A stretch of DNA of 64,000 nt, taken from Desulfovibrionales bacterium. GTDB lineage: Bacteria; Desulfobacterota; Desulfovibrionia; Desulfovibrionales; Desulfonatronaceae. The translations under genes were made by a program, and so were the position numbers. Within the stretch, counting starts at the first letter, position 1. Each line of letters starts with the position of its first letter. A model generated the notes under the pieces. The model was not told the DNA's origin. It did no database searches and saw only the letters and a program-made list of their open reading frames with translations. This document shows, one piece after another, positions 34,323 through 42,768 of this stretch. Where the stretch lies: contig REDL01000056.1 in NCBI GenBank assembly GCA_007693505.1, forward strand, positions 1-64,000. The letters run 5' to 3'.

Positions 34323-35083
34323 CCTCCATGGACGAGGCGGTGCAGGATCTGGTGGCATTTGCCCAAGGGCTTTTCCCCGGAGATCCGTTGCATCACGCCA
34401 ACATGGCCCTGAAATTGGATCATTGTCTGCGGGTTTTTCATGAGGCGGAAGCAATTACGGCCGCGGAGAACCTTTCGTCAGTCACGACCCGACGAGCGCT
34501 CTGGGCCGCCTTGTTCCATGACGTCGGTCGCTTTGAACAGTATGTGGTTTACAAGACATTCGACGACCGGAAGTCCACGGACCACGGCCGTCTCGGAAGC
34601 CGGACGTTAAAACGGCATGGGCTGCTGGATCGGTTGGATGCTCAGGACGGCAAGGCCGTGCGCATGGCTGTCGTGCTCCACAACAAACGATTCCTTCCGA
34701 CAGCCCTCCCTGCGTGGGTCTTGCATCCGGTCCAGGTCGTTCGGGACGCGGACAAGTTGGACATCTTGCTGATCATGCTCGACCATCTGCGGCCGGGCGG
34801 CGAGCACAATCCCGTGGTCACCCTGGGGCTTTGCGATGAACCCGATAATTGTTCCTCTGAATTGGTGGACCAAATCCTGGACGGAGAGCTTGGCGACTAT
34901 GCAAAAATGCGGACCCTTAATGATTTTCGCTTGCTGCTGTGCAGTTGGGTCCATGACCTGAACTATTCCGCCACCAGGCAAGCCATCCGACAGCGCGGCT
35001 ACCTGACGGAGCTTTTAAGCGGCCTCCCGGATACGCCCAAAATCCGCCGGATTCACGATTCTGTTCTTTCCACCTTGGAGTAG
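34319..35083 (+). CDS. HD-domain phosphohydrolase
   Basis: 254 residues with the HD signature as H...HD...D: NMALKLDHCLRVFHEAEAIT (His), ALWAALFHDVGRFEQYV (HD), RMAVVLHNKRFLPTAL (His) and VVRDADKLDILLIMLDHLRP (Asp). These bind divalent metal and hydrolyse phosphoesters, often of nucleotides. The actual substrate is not evident. The first ATG (34319) overlaps the SHOCT gene stop; a second ATG at 34328 is also possible. Located upstream of repeat copy 3. Confidence 0.85.
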   Translation: MTSMDEAVQDLVAFAQGLFPGDPLHHANMALKLDHCLRVFHEAEAITAAENLSSVTTRRALWAALFHDVGRFEQYVVYKTFDDRKSTDHGRLGSRTLKRHGLLDRLDAQDGKAVRMAVVLHNKRFLPTALPAWVLHPVQVVRDADKLDILLIMLDHLRPGGEHNPVVTLGLCDEPDNCSSELVDQILDGELGDYAKMRTLNDFRLLLCSWVHDLNYSATRQAIRQRGYLTELLSGLPDTPKIRRIHDSVLSTLE

Positions 35084-35135
35084 TTCGCGACGAGGGACCA
35101 TTTCCTTCAAAAATTCTCTGTGCACAAGAGAAACA

Positions 35136-35310
35136 GTTAGCAGTCCGTTGAAAAACGCCCAATTGCTGCGTCGCTGCTCCGGCACTTACTACTGTCAGCG
35201 AGGCGTTCTCGTCTTTCGATACGAGACTCTCCAGTAAGTGCCGGATTGCTCCCTGCACTGGGGATTTTTGAACAGACTGTGGATAAGAACCTTTTCAGCA
35301 CTCAGTTAGG
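35136..35310 (+). repeat. MITE-like hairpin repeat, copy 3
   Basis: About 175 bp. Left end TTAGCAGTCCGTTGAAAAAC and right end CCTTTTCAGCACTCAGTTAG are shared with copies 1 and 2. Inside, CCGGCACTTACT and AGTAAGTGCCGG form a perfect 12-bp stem, and CTCGT...ACGAG a small hairpin in the loop. The inner stem sequence differs from that of copy 1 but the pairing is kept. It lies between the HD gene and the Wzt gene, 9 bp from the Wzt stop codon. Confidence 0.8.
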
Positions 35311-35318
35311 GTCACGCG

Positions 35319-36512
35319 TCACTGCGCCGGGTTTTCCGGCTCCAGGCGCCATTCCGTGTTCAGGTGCACCAGACCTGGAGATTCACTGGCATCGCGGATG
35401 ATAAAGGGGTACCAGTCCTCTCGCCGATGGAACTGCGTCGCATGGTCCCAGGAGTGGATGGACAGGGAGAGAAAGAAATTGCCTTTTTTCAGGGTCAACG
35501 GGGCGATCCGCAGGCGCATCACGCCACGACCGTCGATGTACTCGACGGAAGTCTTGGATATCTGTGTGTTGGAGCCAAAAACGTAGATCCCGTTGCCGGT
35601 CTTGATGTTAAAGCCGAAGACCGGCTTGTCGATCCGCTTCTTGGCCCTGTAGTGGACCTCGACGATCATCTCCTGATTGGCCTGGAAGATGTTTGTCTCC
35701 TTGCCGGTTTCATCCAGGAGCAGGGCCTCTTCGATCTCCACGTCACGGGTACCGTGCTCCTCCACGTTGAGCATACCAATGCGCACCATGTAGGACTTCA
35801 GGTAGCTGAGGATCACGGTGGACGGGTCGCCCTGATCCAGCAGTTGACCGTCGTGGATGAGCATCACTTCGTCGCAGAATTCACCAACGGTTTCCAGGGC
35901 ATGGGAGACCAAAAACAGGGTCTTGCCCTTTTTTTGGAACTGCCGGACCCGGTCCAGGCACTTCATCTGAAAAGCCGCATCACCCACGGCCAGGACCTCG
36001 TCGATGAGCAGGATGTCCGGGTCCATTTCCACGGCCACGGCAAAGCCCAGGCGGACGTACATGCCGCTGGAGTAATGCTTCACCGGCGTATCAATGAAGT
36101 CTCGCAGTCCGGCAAAATCCACGATGTGGTCGAAGCGTTTCTGGACATAATCCCGCGGGATGCCCAGGATTGAGGCATTGAGATAGACGTTCTCCCGGCC
36201 GGACAGATCAGGGTGGAATCCAGCGCCCAGTTCCAGGAGTGAGGATATCCGGCCATGGGTGCGCAGCTCGCCTTCGGTGGGGGTGATGGTTCCGGCCACA
36301 AGGCCAAGCAGGGTGCTTTTTCCTGACCCGTTGGGACCGACAACACCCACGGTCTTGCCCTTGGGGATTTTGAAGTTCAGGTTGCGCAGGGCCCAGAATT
36401 CCTGCTTCGTACTTCCTCTGAAGGCCCCGGTCAGGGTGTTGAACAGGGTGCGTTGGCCCATGCCCTGGACGTAGTAGCGCTTGCCGACGTTTTCGGCTTC
36501 AATGGCATACAT
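35319..36512 (-). CDS. Wzt-type polysaccharide ABC exporter ATPase
   Basis: 397 residues. Residues 1-245 are the ATPase: VVGPNGSGKSTLLGLVAGTI (Walker A), LLELGAGFHPDLSGRENVYL, VKHYSSGMYVRLGFAVAVEM (signature) and DILLIDEVLAVGDAAFQMKC (Walker B). Residues about 260-390 are a beta-rich Wzt C-terminal domain (VHYRAKKRIDKPVFGFNIKT, then FFLSLSIHSWD), which in O-antigen exporters recognises the modified end of the glycan. It should work with a Wzm permease to export surface polysaccharide, but no Wzm or glycan cluster adjoins it. Upstream on the same strand is serS, 43 bp away. Confidence 0.88.
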   Translation of the reverse strand: MYAIEAENVGKRYYVQGMGQRTLFNTLTGAFRGSTKQEFWALRNLNFKIPKGKTVGVVGPNGSGKSTLLGLVAGTITPTEGELRTHGRISSLLELGAGFHPDLSGRENVYLNASILGIPRDYVQKRFDHIVDFAGLRDFIDTPVKHYSSGMYVRLGFAVAVEMDPDILLIDEVLAVGDAAFQMKCLDRVRQFQKKGKTLFLVSHALETVGEFCDEVMLIHDGQLLDQGDPSTVILSYLKSYMVRIGMLNVEEHGTRDVEIEEALLLDETGKETNIFQANQEMIVEVHYRAKKRIDKPVFGFNIKTGNGIYVFGSNTQISKTSVEYIDGRGVMRLRIAPLTLKKGNFFLSLSIHSWDHATQFHRREDWYPFIIRDASESPGLVHLNTEWRLEPENPAQ

Positions 36513-36555
36513 GGCAACAGTGCATTTTTCGGTTTTTGTTCATTCCCATGCTCCC

Positions 36556-37845
36556 CTAACGCAGTATGCCGCCAGGTTCGATGATTTCTGCCCCGCCCAT
36601 ATAGGGCCGTAGCGCCCTGGGGATGACCAGACTGCCGTCCTGCTGTTGGCAGTTTTCCAGGATGGCGACCAGAGTCCGGCCCACAGCCAGGCCTGAGCCA
36701 TTCAGGGTGTGCACGAAGGCTGGCTTACCACCGGATGTCGGCTTGAACCGGATGTCCGCCCGTCGGGCCTGGAAGTCCTCGAAGTTGGAGCAGGAGGAGA
36801 TTTCGCGGTACGTGTGCTGGCCAGGCAGCCAGACCTCGATGTCGTAGGTCTTGGCCGCGGAAAAGCCCAGGTCTCCGGTGCACAGCGTGATAACTCGATA
36901 GGGCAGTTCCAGGAGCTGCAGAATCCGCTCGGCATGGCCCAGGAGCAGGTCCAACTCGGCGTAGGAGGCCTCCGGGTGGGCAAAACGGACCAGCTCCACC
37001 TTGTTGAACTGGTGCTGACGGATCAGCCCCCTGGTATCCTTGCCGTAGGAACCGGCCTCGGACCGGAAGCAGGGCGTAAAGGCGGCGTAGGCCAGGGGCA
37101 GGGCGTCCTCGGCCAGGATCTCGTCGCGGTGGATGTTGGTCACCGGCACTTCGGCCGTGGGGATCAGGAAATAGTCCGTATCTTCCAGCTTGAAGAGGTC
37201 GGCCGCGAACTTGGGCAGTTGCCCGGTCCCGGTCATGCTCTCCCGGTTCACTATGAGCGGCGGCAGACATTCCAGATAGCCGTGTTGCCCGGTATGCTGA
37301 TCCAGCATGAAATTGATCAGGGCCCGTTCCAACTTGGCGGCCCAGCCGGTGATCAGGGCGAATCGTGCCGCGGTGATTTTGGCGGCACGCTCAAAGTCCA
37401 GGCCGCCCAGACGCGGTCCCAAATCCCAGTGTTCCAGGGGGGTGAAGTTCGGACGCACGGGCTCGCCCCAGGTGCGCAACACGGGGTTGTCCGCCTCGGA
37501 TTGGCCCAGGGGCACGGAGTCGTGGGGTATGTTGGGCACGCCCAGCAGCCATTCCTGGACCTGGAGGTCCAATTCTTTCAGGTCCGTGTCCAGGGACTTG
37601 ATCCGTTCCGAGACGCCGGAAAGCTCTTCGATCAGGCCCGAGGCGTCCTCCTTGGCTCGCTTGAGCCTGGCCACCTCGCCAGTGGCCTGATTGCGCCGTG
37701 CCTTGAGTGTCTCGACCTTCTGCAGAACCGCACGGCGTTTTTCCTCCAGGGCCAGAAAGGCCTCCAGGTCAACTTCAGCCCCCCGGTCGTTGAGGGCCTT
37801 ACGCACCCGTTCCGGATGCTGACGGATCATTTTGACATCAAGCAT
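36556..37845 (-). CDS. serS: Seryl-tRNA synthetase
   Basis: 429 residues, class II aminoacyl-tRNA synthetase that charges tRNA-Ser (and tRNA-Sec) with serine. The N-terminus [20 protein letters not shown] and a long antiparallel coiled coil (about 30-105) are typical. Catalytic motifs follow: [59 protein letters not shown] (motif 2) and [20 protein letters not shown] (motif 3). Length and motifs are complete. GAGGATAG upstream serves as ribosome site. Confidence 0.97.
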   Translation of the reverse strand: MLDVKMIRQHPERVRKALNDRGAEVDLEAFLALEEKRRAVLQKVETLKARRNQATGEVARLKRAKEDASGLIEELSGVSERIKSLDTDLKELDLQVQEWLLGVPNIPHDSVPLGQSEADNPVLRTWGEPVRPNFTPLEHWDLGPRLGGLDFERAAKITAARFALITGWAAKLERALINFMLDQHTGQHGYLECLPPLIVNRESMTGTGQLPKFAADLFKLEDTDYFLIPTAEVPVTNIHRDEILAEDALPLAYAAFTPCFRSEAGSYGKDTRGLIRQHQFNKVELVRFAHPEASYAELDLLLGHAERILQLLELPYRVITLCTGDLGFSAAKTYDIEVWLPGQHTYREISSCSNFEDFQARRADIRFKPTSGGKPAFVHTLNGSGLAVGRTLVAILENCQQQDGSLVIPRALRPYMGGAEIIEPGGILR

Positions 37846-37979
37846 GGACTATCCTCTTCGCGAAAGTAACGTCAGACAACGAACCAGCGTCTACCACCCA
37901 GGGACCCATGCCGCAACCGACAACTTCTTGCCTGTACAAGGGCATGTCGGAATGTATTTGACGAGCTGCATCTCCCAGA

Positions 37980-39239
37980 TCACCGCCCTTCCAGCCACGC
38001 CCCCAGCCTGGCCAATATCGCGGCCAGTACGGCGCATCCGGCCAGACTCAGGGCCAGGATCGTCACCTCGACATGCCTGTCGAGGAAAAAGCCCAGCATA
38101 ATTGGGGATGCCGCGGTAGACACGACCATGACCGCCTGGTTCATGGAGCGTATCGCGCCCAGGTGCAGGATGCCGTAGCGCTCCGCCCAGATCGCGCCGG
38201 AAGCCGTGGCGGCCAGCCCCTGGGTGGCCCCGACCATTCCCAGGTAGGCATGGACGATCAAGGGAGAGGGAATCGATGCCAGTAGCACCAGGCCGGTGAT
38301 GATCGGAGCCAAGGCCAGGGGCAGAGCCCGGGCCGCGCCCAGGCGATCCACCAGCGGCCCGGCGACGAACAACGCTCCGAGGTGGCAGGCAGCGTAGATG
38401 GAAAATCCGGCGGCCAGCAGTTCCACAGACCAGCCCAGTTCCTCGGCAAAGGCCATCTGGTGGAAAAACAGAGCCGTGACCGTGAACGGGGTCAGCAGGG
38501 TGGCGGGGAGGATCAGGTAATAGCCCGGATCGTGGAGCACGTCCCGGCGACTGAACCGGTTGCGATCCGTACCCAATTTTGTGCCCGGACTCATGCCCGG
38601 ATTCGTTTCTGACGCGGTCTTGGCCGCCACGGTCTGGGGCGGCGGCGCTTTTCGGGATAAATGGATCAGCAGTGGAAAGATCAGCAGACACAAAAGCCCA
38701 GCGCCCACGACCCAGGGCACCCGCCAGCCGACCCAGAGTAGCAGCAGCGCGGCCCCGGCCGGCATCACGGCTTCGGCCAGAGGAAAACCCATGGCCGCCA
38801 GGGCCACGGCCCGGCCTCGATGGGCCGTGAAGTACCGGGCCGCCGTGGTCATCCCGATATGCGAAATCATGCCCTGCCCGCCAAAGCGAATGCAGACAAA
38901 CCCCGCGGCCAGTACCAGAGAACTCGGAGCAAATCCGACCAGCAGGCACCCCCCGGCCAAAATCCCGATAGCCAGGGCCGTTACCTTCGGCAAGGTCCAT
39001 GTGTCCACCAGACCGCCGAATCGAAGCAGCAGCATCGCACTGCACAGCGTGGCCCCGCTGTACAGGCTGCCGTAGGCCGTATGGGTCAGGTCGAAGGCCT
39101 GTCGGATTTCCGCGCCAAAAAACGAGACGAAGAATGTCTGGCCGAATCCGGAAGCCGCCGTGGCCCCCAGAGCGAACAAGGCCAAACGGGGGTTGATCTT
39201 CAAAACGGCTGGAAGGTGGCGGGAGAGAAGCTGGGGCAT
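37980..39239 (-). CDS. MFS permease
   Basis: 419 residues with twelve predicted helices. The N-terminal half has ASGFGQTFFVSFFGAEIRQA and YSGATLCSAMLLLRFGGLVD; FTAHRGRAVALAAMGFPLAE in helix 4-5 resembles oxalate/formate-type or monocarboxylate MFS members. I start at the ATG at 39239 (MPQLLSRHLP); a TTG at 39266 in frame is less likely. The substrate is unknown. A terminator on the same strand lies just upstream, so the gene has its own promoter. The product may export or import small organic acids. Confidence 0.82.
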   Translation of the reverse strand: MPQLLSRHLPAVLKINPRLALFALGATAASGFGQTFFVSFFGAEIRQAFDLTHTAYGSLYSGATLCSAMLLLRFGGLVDTWTLPKVTALAIGILAGGCLLVGFAPSSLVLAAGFVCIRFGGQGMISHIGMTTAARYFTAHRGRAVALAAMGFPLAEAVMPAGAALLLLWVGWRVPWVVGAGLLCLLIFPLLIHLSRKAPPPQTVAAKTASETNPGMSPGTKLGTDRNRFSRRDVLHDPGYYLILPATLLTPFTVTALFFHQMAFAEELGWSVELLAAGFSIYAACHLGALFVAGPLVDRLGAARALPLALAPIITGLVLLASIPSPLIVHAYLGMVGATQGLAATASGAIWAERYGILHLGAIRSMNQAVMVVSTAASPIMLGFFLDRHVEVTILALSLAGCAVLAAILARLGAWLEGR

Positions 39240-39276
39240 GCTGAAAACCTGTATGGCTGGGGGCAAGGCGATTTCT

Positions 39277-39321
39277 CAAAAACGACCAACGCCGCGCAAA
39301 CCCATGTTTACGCGGCGTTGG
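39277..39321 (-). terminator. Rho-independent terminator after the zinc-ribbon gene
   Basis: CCAACGCCGCG and CGCGGCGTTGG pair perfectly over 11 bp (39286-39321). On the minus strand the stem is followed by TCGTTTTTG. It ends the fba/zinc-ribbon transcript before the MFS gene. Confidence 0.75.
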
Positions 39322-39347
39322 AGACTACCTGGATGGAACGTGAAAAT

Positions 39348-39560
39348 CTATCCGCGACGGGATGTCTGCATCTGGCAGGCCTCGTCCCACTCCAGGCAGG
39401 CTGTGCGCATTTCGTATTCGTATTCCTTGATGCATTGTGGACAGGTGGCCGTAGCCTTGTCTCCGGAGCCGTATCGCTGCTCCATGCCCTGGGCGGTGTG
39501 GGTTTGCTCCTGCTGCGTCCCGCAGTCCGGGCAGGTCGTGTGTACGGTATACGTCTTCAT
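39348..39560 (-). CDS. Small two-CxxC zinc-ribbon protein
   Basis: 70 residues: TTCPDCGTQQEQTH near the start and ATATCPQCIKEYEYE in the middle give two CxxC pairs that would hold one zinc. Two further Cys and a hydrophilic tail follow. AAGGAG lies 9 bp before the ATG. It starts 14 bp after the fba stop on the same strand, so it is likely co-transcribed with aldolase. Function unknown. Confidence 0.75.
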   Translation of the reverse strand: MKTYTVHTTCPDCGTQQEQTHTAQGMEQRYGSGDKATATCPQCIKEYEYEMRTACLEWDEACQMQTSRRG

Positions 39561-39574
39561 GAAGATCGTTCTCC

Positions 39575-40639
39575 TTACCGCACGTGCGGATTCAGATCGC
39601 CTTTGGCGTAACGCTCCTCCATGACCTCCATGGACACCGGCCGGATCCTGGCGGCGTAGCCGGCGGTTCCGAAGGCCTGCAGGCGGTCCAGGCAGATCTG
39701 CTTCATGGCTTCCCGGGCAACGCCAAGGTACTTTCGCGGATCAAAATCCTTGGGTTTCTGGGCCATGTGTCGTCGGATCGCACCCGTTGCGGCCAGGCGC
39801 AGGTCTGTGTCGATATTGATCTTGCGCACGCCGTATTTGATGCCCTGCTGGATCTCCTCCACCGGAACCCCGTAGGTCTGGCCCAGGTCCCCGCCGAATT
39901 CGTTGACAATGGCCAGCCAGTCCTGGGGCACGGAGGAGGAGCCGTGCATGACCAGGTGGGTGTTCGGAATGCGCTCATGGATTTCCTTGATCCGGCTGAT
40001 GGCCAGAACCTCGCCGCTGGGCGGACGGGTGAACTTGTACGCCCCATGGCTGGTGCCGATGGCAATGGCCAGGGCGTCCACCCCGGTCTTTTTTACAAAG
40101 TCCGCAGCCTGCTCCGGATCGGTGAGCATCTGTTCCCGGGTCAGCTTGCCCTCGGCGCCCACGCCGTCTTCCTTGCCGGCGATTCCGGTTTCCAGGGAGC
40201 CCAAAACTCCCAATTCCCCCTCCACGGAAACGCCGCACGCATGGGCCATCTCCACGACTCGGGCCGTGATCTGGACATTGTACTCGTAGGTCGCCGGGGT
40301 CTTGGCGTCTTCCATCAAGGAGCCATCCATCATCACCGAAGAGAATCCGGACTGGATGGACCGGGCGCAGACCGCCGGCGAGGCCCCGTGGTCCTGGTGC
40401 AGGCACAGCGGAATATGCGGCCACTGTTCAATGGCGGCCTGAATCAGGTGACGAATGAAGACCGAGCCCGCATAATTTCTTGCACCGGCGGAACTTTGTA
40501 AAATCACCGGACTGTCCGTCTCGTCAGCCGCGGACATGATGGCCTGAACCTGTTCCAGGTTATTTACGTTGAAGGCGGGAACACCGTACCCGTGTTCGGC
40601 CGCGTGGTCCAATAGCTGTCGTAATGTGATTAATGCCAT
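39575..40639 (-). CDS. fba: Fructose-bisphosphate aldolase, class II (Calvin-cycle subtype)
   Basis: 354 residues from the ATG at 40639 with GGAGG 8 bp upstream (the open frame runs on to 41122 but without support). The start [20 protein letters not shown] is that of the FruBisAldo_II_B (CbbA) group. Zinc-binding motifs: [20 protein letters not shown] (two His), [32 protein letters not shown] and [10 protein letters not shown]. It cleaves or forms fructose-1,6-bisphosphate in glycolysis and gluconeogenesis. The long upstream region (40640-41496) may carry its regulation. Confidence 0.95.
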   Translation of the reverse strand: MALITLRQLLDHAAEHGYGVPAFNVNNLEQVQAIMSAADETDSPVILQSSAGARNYAGSVFIRHLIQAAIEQWPHIPLCLHQDHGASPAVCARSIQSGFSSVMMDGSLMEDAKTPATYEYNVQITARVVEMAHACGVSVEGELGVLGSLETGIAGKEDGVGAEGKLTREQMLTDPEQAADFVKKTGVDALAIAIGTSHGAYKFTRPPSGEVLAISRIKEIHERIPNTHLVMHGSSSVPQDWLAIVNEFGGDLGQTYGVPVEEIQQGIKYGVRKINIDTDLRLAATGAIRRHMAQKPKDFDPRKYLGVAREAMKQICLDRLQAFGTAGYAARIRPVSMEVMEERYAKGDLNPHVR

Positions 40640-41496
40640 AAGAAACCTCCGCTGTGTTTGCTGAATTGTTGGATGAGGCCCTGATGCTGCAACGGTCATC
40701 CAAGATGGTCTGCCTTGCGGTACGGACATGTCAAGAATAGTTAAAAATATCCTTAAAAAACATAGGTATGGCTCCCATTTTGACTCAAGCAGAAAAACGC
40801 TACGCCATTGTAAGGCTGATAACATACCAAATTTTCTCCTGAAAGCATAGCGGCGGCTTGTGCAGGATATAATACGTAGCAAACATTTTGACGCAAATCG
40901 AGGGTTTGAGCTGTGTCGGTGTATCTCCGCCTCATTGCGAAAATGGTAAAGAGATGATTTGGTTTGCTTGACATTCTCAAAAAAATTCAGTTTTCTGTGA
41001 TAGAAAGCTTTGATGAAAATCTGGCCCACGTATTTTATTGATAATGGATCAATCCATCCGGGTGACGCAAAATATGGATTGGATTTTTTCTGGAGCAAGA
41101 CGTGGCCTGAATATTCGGGCAATGGAAACCAAGCATGGGGCTCAAGTTCCTCCGTTTCGGGCTATAGCAGGGTTTTCCGATAATTCTGGTTGCCCTTCAG
41201 GTGTCCTTTCCAAACCCCTGGCTTGGTAAATCAGTACGCCCATTTCACTGACTGTTTGCGGCATTTTGGCCTCCATTCCTCGTTGGTTGCTTACTTTCAG
41301 GACAATGCATGAACGAATGCCGCTCACCCTTTGCCAACGGCAAACACCCCATTTTGATTCGGCAACCTCAGACATAAGTGACCAGATGCCAATACTGCCG
41401 GACCATGTGTCTTGCTTGTCAGATAATTTGATGGCCGAAACAAGGCCTTTAGGCAACCGTCCGATCGGCATTTCTCCGCCAATGAGATAAACTCCC
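40640..41496. other. 857-bp region without a convincing gene
   Basis: Between fba (minus) and the HDOD gene (plus). 40740-41050 is clearly AT-richer than its surroundings. It has a TATAAT at 40868-40873 without a good -35, and a TTGACA at 40968-40973 without a good -10. On the minus strand a TTGACA lies about 90 bp before fba, again without a clear -10. Both strands contain stop codons in every long frame except a minus-strand frame described separately. I see no tRNA, long repeat or strong terminator. It should hold both promoters and could hide a small RNA. Confidence 0.5.
41142..41264 (-). CDS. Possible 40-residue small ORF
   Basis: [20 protein letters not shown], then a hydrophilic end ([10 protein letters not shown]). 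Its ATG is preceded by AATGGAGG at a good distance, the only such site in this 857-bp region. The same frame is open far upstream, over the 5' part of the HDOD gene, without a better start. No family resemblance. Weak candidate only. Confidence 0.2.
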   Translation of the reverse strand: MPQTVSEMGVLIYQARGLERTPEGQPELSENPAIARNGGT

Positions 41497-42768
41497 ATGG
41501 CTCTCTGCAGCATTGATGATCTCCAGCCGGGAATGGTCCTCACGTCCGACCTGCGAACCAAACATGGGCGGTTGTTGTTGTCCGCTGGAGCATGCCTGAC
41601 GGAAGAACACCTCAAAATAGCCCGGATTTGGGGCATTGCCGAGGCAGAGGTGCATCCTGGCCCGACACCCTCCGCTAACCAAGACATTCTGTGCGATATT
41701 GATCCGGAATCCAGGGGGGCACTGGAGGCGTTGATTGAGTGGAGATTTGCCTGGTGCGACCACGAACTTCCGATCACTAAAATGCTGGTTGCCCTGTTTC
41801 AACGGCGTATCTGCGCCGATTGGAATAGCAAGGCCGTGCACGACCTCCTTGCGTGTTGTTGGGGCTCTCCCCCCCTGAAGGTTGTTCCCGCCTTCCGCGG
41901 GGAAGATGAAACACCAAAACTGTCGCAGATTGTGTCCAGGGAGGTCGACCTCGTCACCTTGCCGGGGATTTTCCACGAACTGCTTGAGGCGGTTGTCAGT
42001 CCTACGAGTTCCTCGGCCCAGATCGCCGAAATTATCAGTAAAGATACAAGTCTTTCCTCCAGGTTGTTGCGCTTGGTGAATAGCTCCTTTTTCGGATTCA
42101 TCTCCAGGGTGGATACACTTTCCAGGGCCGTGACCATTATTGGGACTGTTGAAATAACCAATCTGGCCATGGGCATCTCCGTGACATCAATGTTCGATAA
42201 TGTGCCAAAAGACATCATTGATGTTCATGATTTTTGGGAACATAGCATTGCTGTCGGCGTTTTGGCCAGAATTCTGGCCGCCCAAATGAATCAAACCAAG
42301 CTGGAACGCATATTTGTTGCTGGCCTGTTGCATGATGTGGGACGTCTGGTGCTGATCAAGAACTACCCAGCGTTGACCGCAAGCATGATCCGGCGTTCCT
42401 GGTCATCTTCCCTTCCGCTCCACCAGATCGAACAGTCAACCCTGGGATTTTCGCATGCCGAATTGGGGGGGGCTTTGCTGAAGGCTTGGAATATCCCTCA
42501 AAGCCTTCAGGATGCTGTCCGGTATCACCATGAGCCAGGCCTGGAAGCCTGTTCCAAGGCAGTCGTCCTGGTGCATATTGCCAACGCCATCGCCCATGCC
42601 GTGGGCTTTGGCCATAGCGGCTCCAGACGGGTCACGCCTGTTGCCGCAACAGCCTGGGAGCAAACCGGCCTCTCTTTAAATGTCCTGCCGACGGTAATCA
42701 CGCAAGCGCAAAATCAACTCCGCGACCTCATGCGGGTCATTTTGCAGGAACAATCTGATGCAGCGTGA
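41497..42768 (+). CDS. HDOD-domain signalling protein
   Basis: 423 residues. The first 55 (SIDDLQPGMVLTSDLRTKHG, RLLLSAGACLTEEHLKIARI) form the small N-terminal module common to HD-GYP and HDOD proteins. Residues about 140-345 are HDOD: LPGIFHELLEAVVSPTSSSA, ISKDTSLSSRLLRLVNSSFF, RAVTIIGTVEITNLAMGISV and FVAGLLHDVGRLVLIKNYPA. An in-frame TAA at 41488 forces the start at this ATG; the ribosome site is weak. Its last 11 bp overlap the hybrid kinase gene, so the two are made together and probably act in one signalling route. Confidence 0.85.
   Translation: MALCSIDDLQPGMVLTSDLRTKHGRLLLSAGACLTEEHLKIARIWGIAEAEVHPGPTPSANQDILCDIDPESRGALEALIEWRFAWCDHELPITKMLVALFQRRICADWNSKAVHDLLACCWGSPPLKVVPAFRGEDETPKLSQIVSREVDLVTLPGIFHELLEAVVSPTSSSAQIAEIISKDTSLSSRLLRLVNSSFFGFISRVDTLSRAVTIIGTVEITNLAMGISVTSMFDNVPKDIIDVHDFWEHSIAVGVLARILAAQMNQTKLERIFVAGLLHDVGRLVLIKNYPALTASMIRRSWSSSLPLHQIEQSTLGFSHAELGGALLKAWNIPQSLQDAVRYHHEPGLEACSKAVVLVHIANAIAHAVGFGHSGSRRVTPVAATAWEQTGLSLNVLPTVITQAQNQLRDLMRVILQEQSDAA

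Noticed and set aside
37891-39279. 462-codon frame overlapping the MFS gene
   Set aside because: Another frame of the same strand gives a 12-helix permease; this one gives an Arg/Gly/Pro-rich product with no fold.
39575-41122. Extended 515-residue aldolase
   Set aside because: The family N-terminus and ribosome site fix the start at 40639; the extension is AT-rich with unlikely composition.
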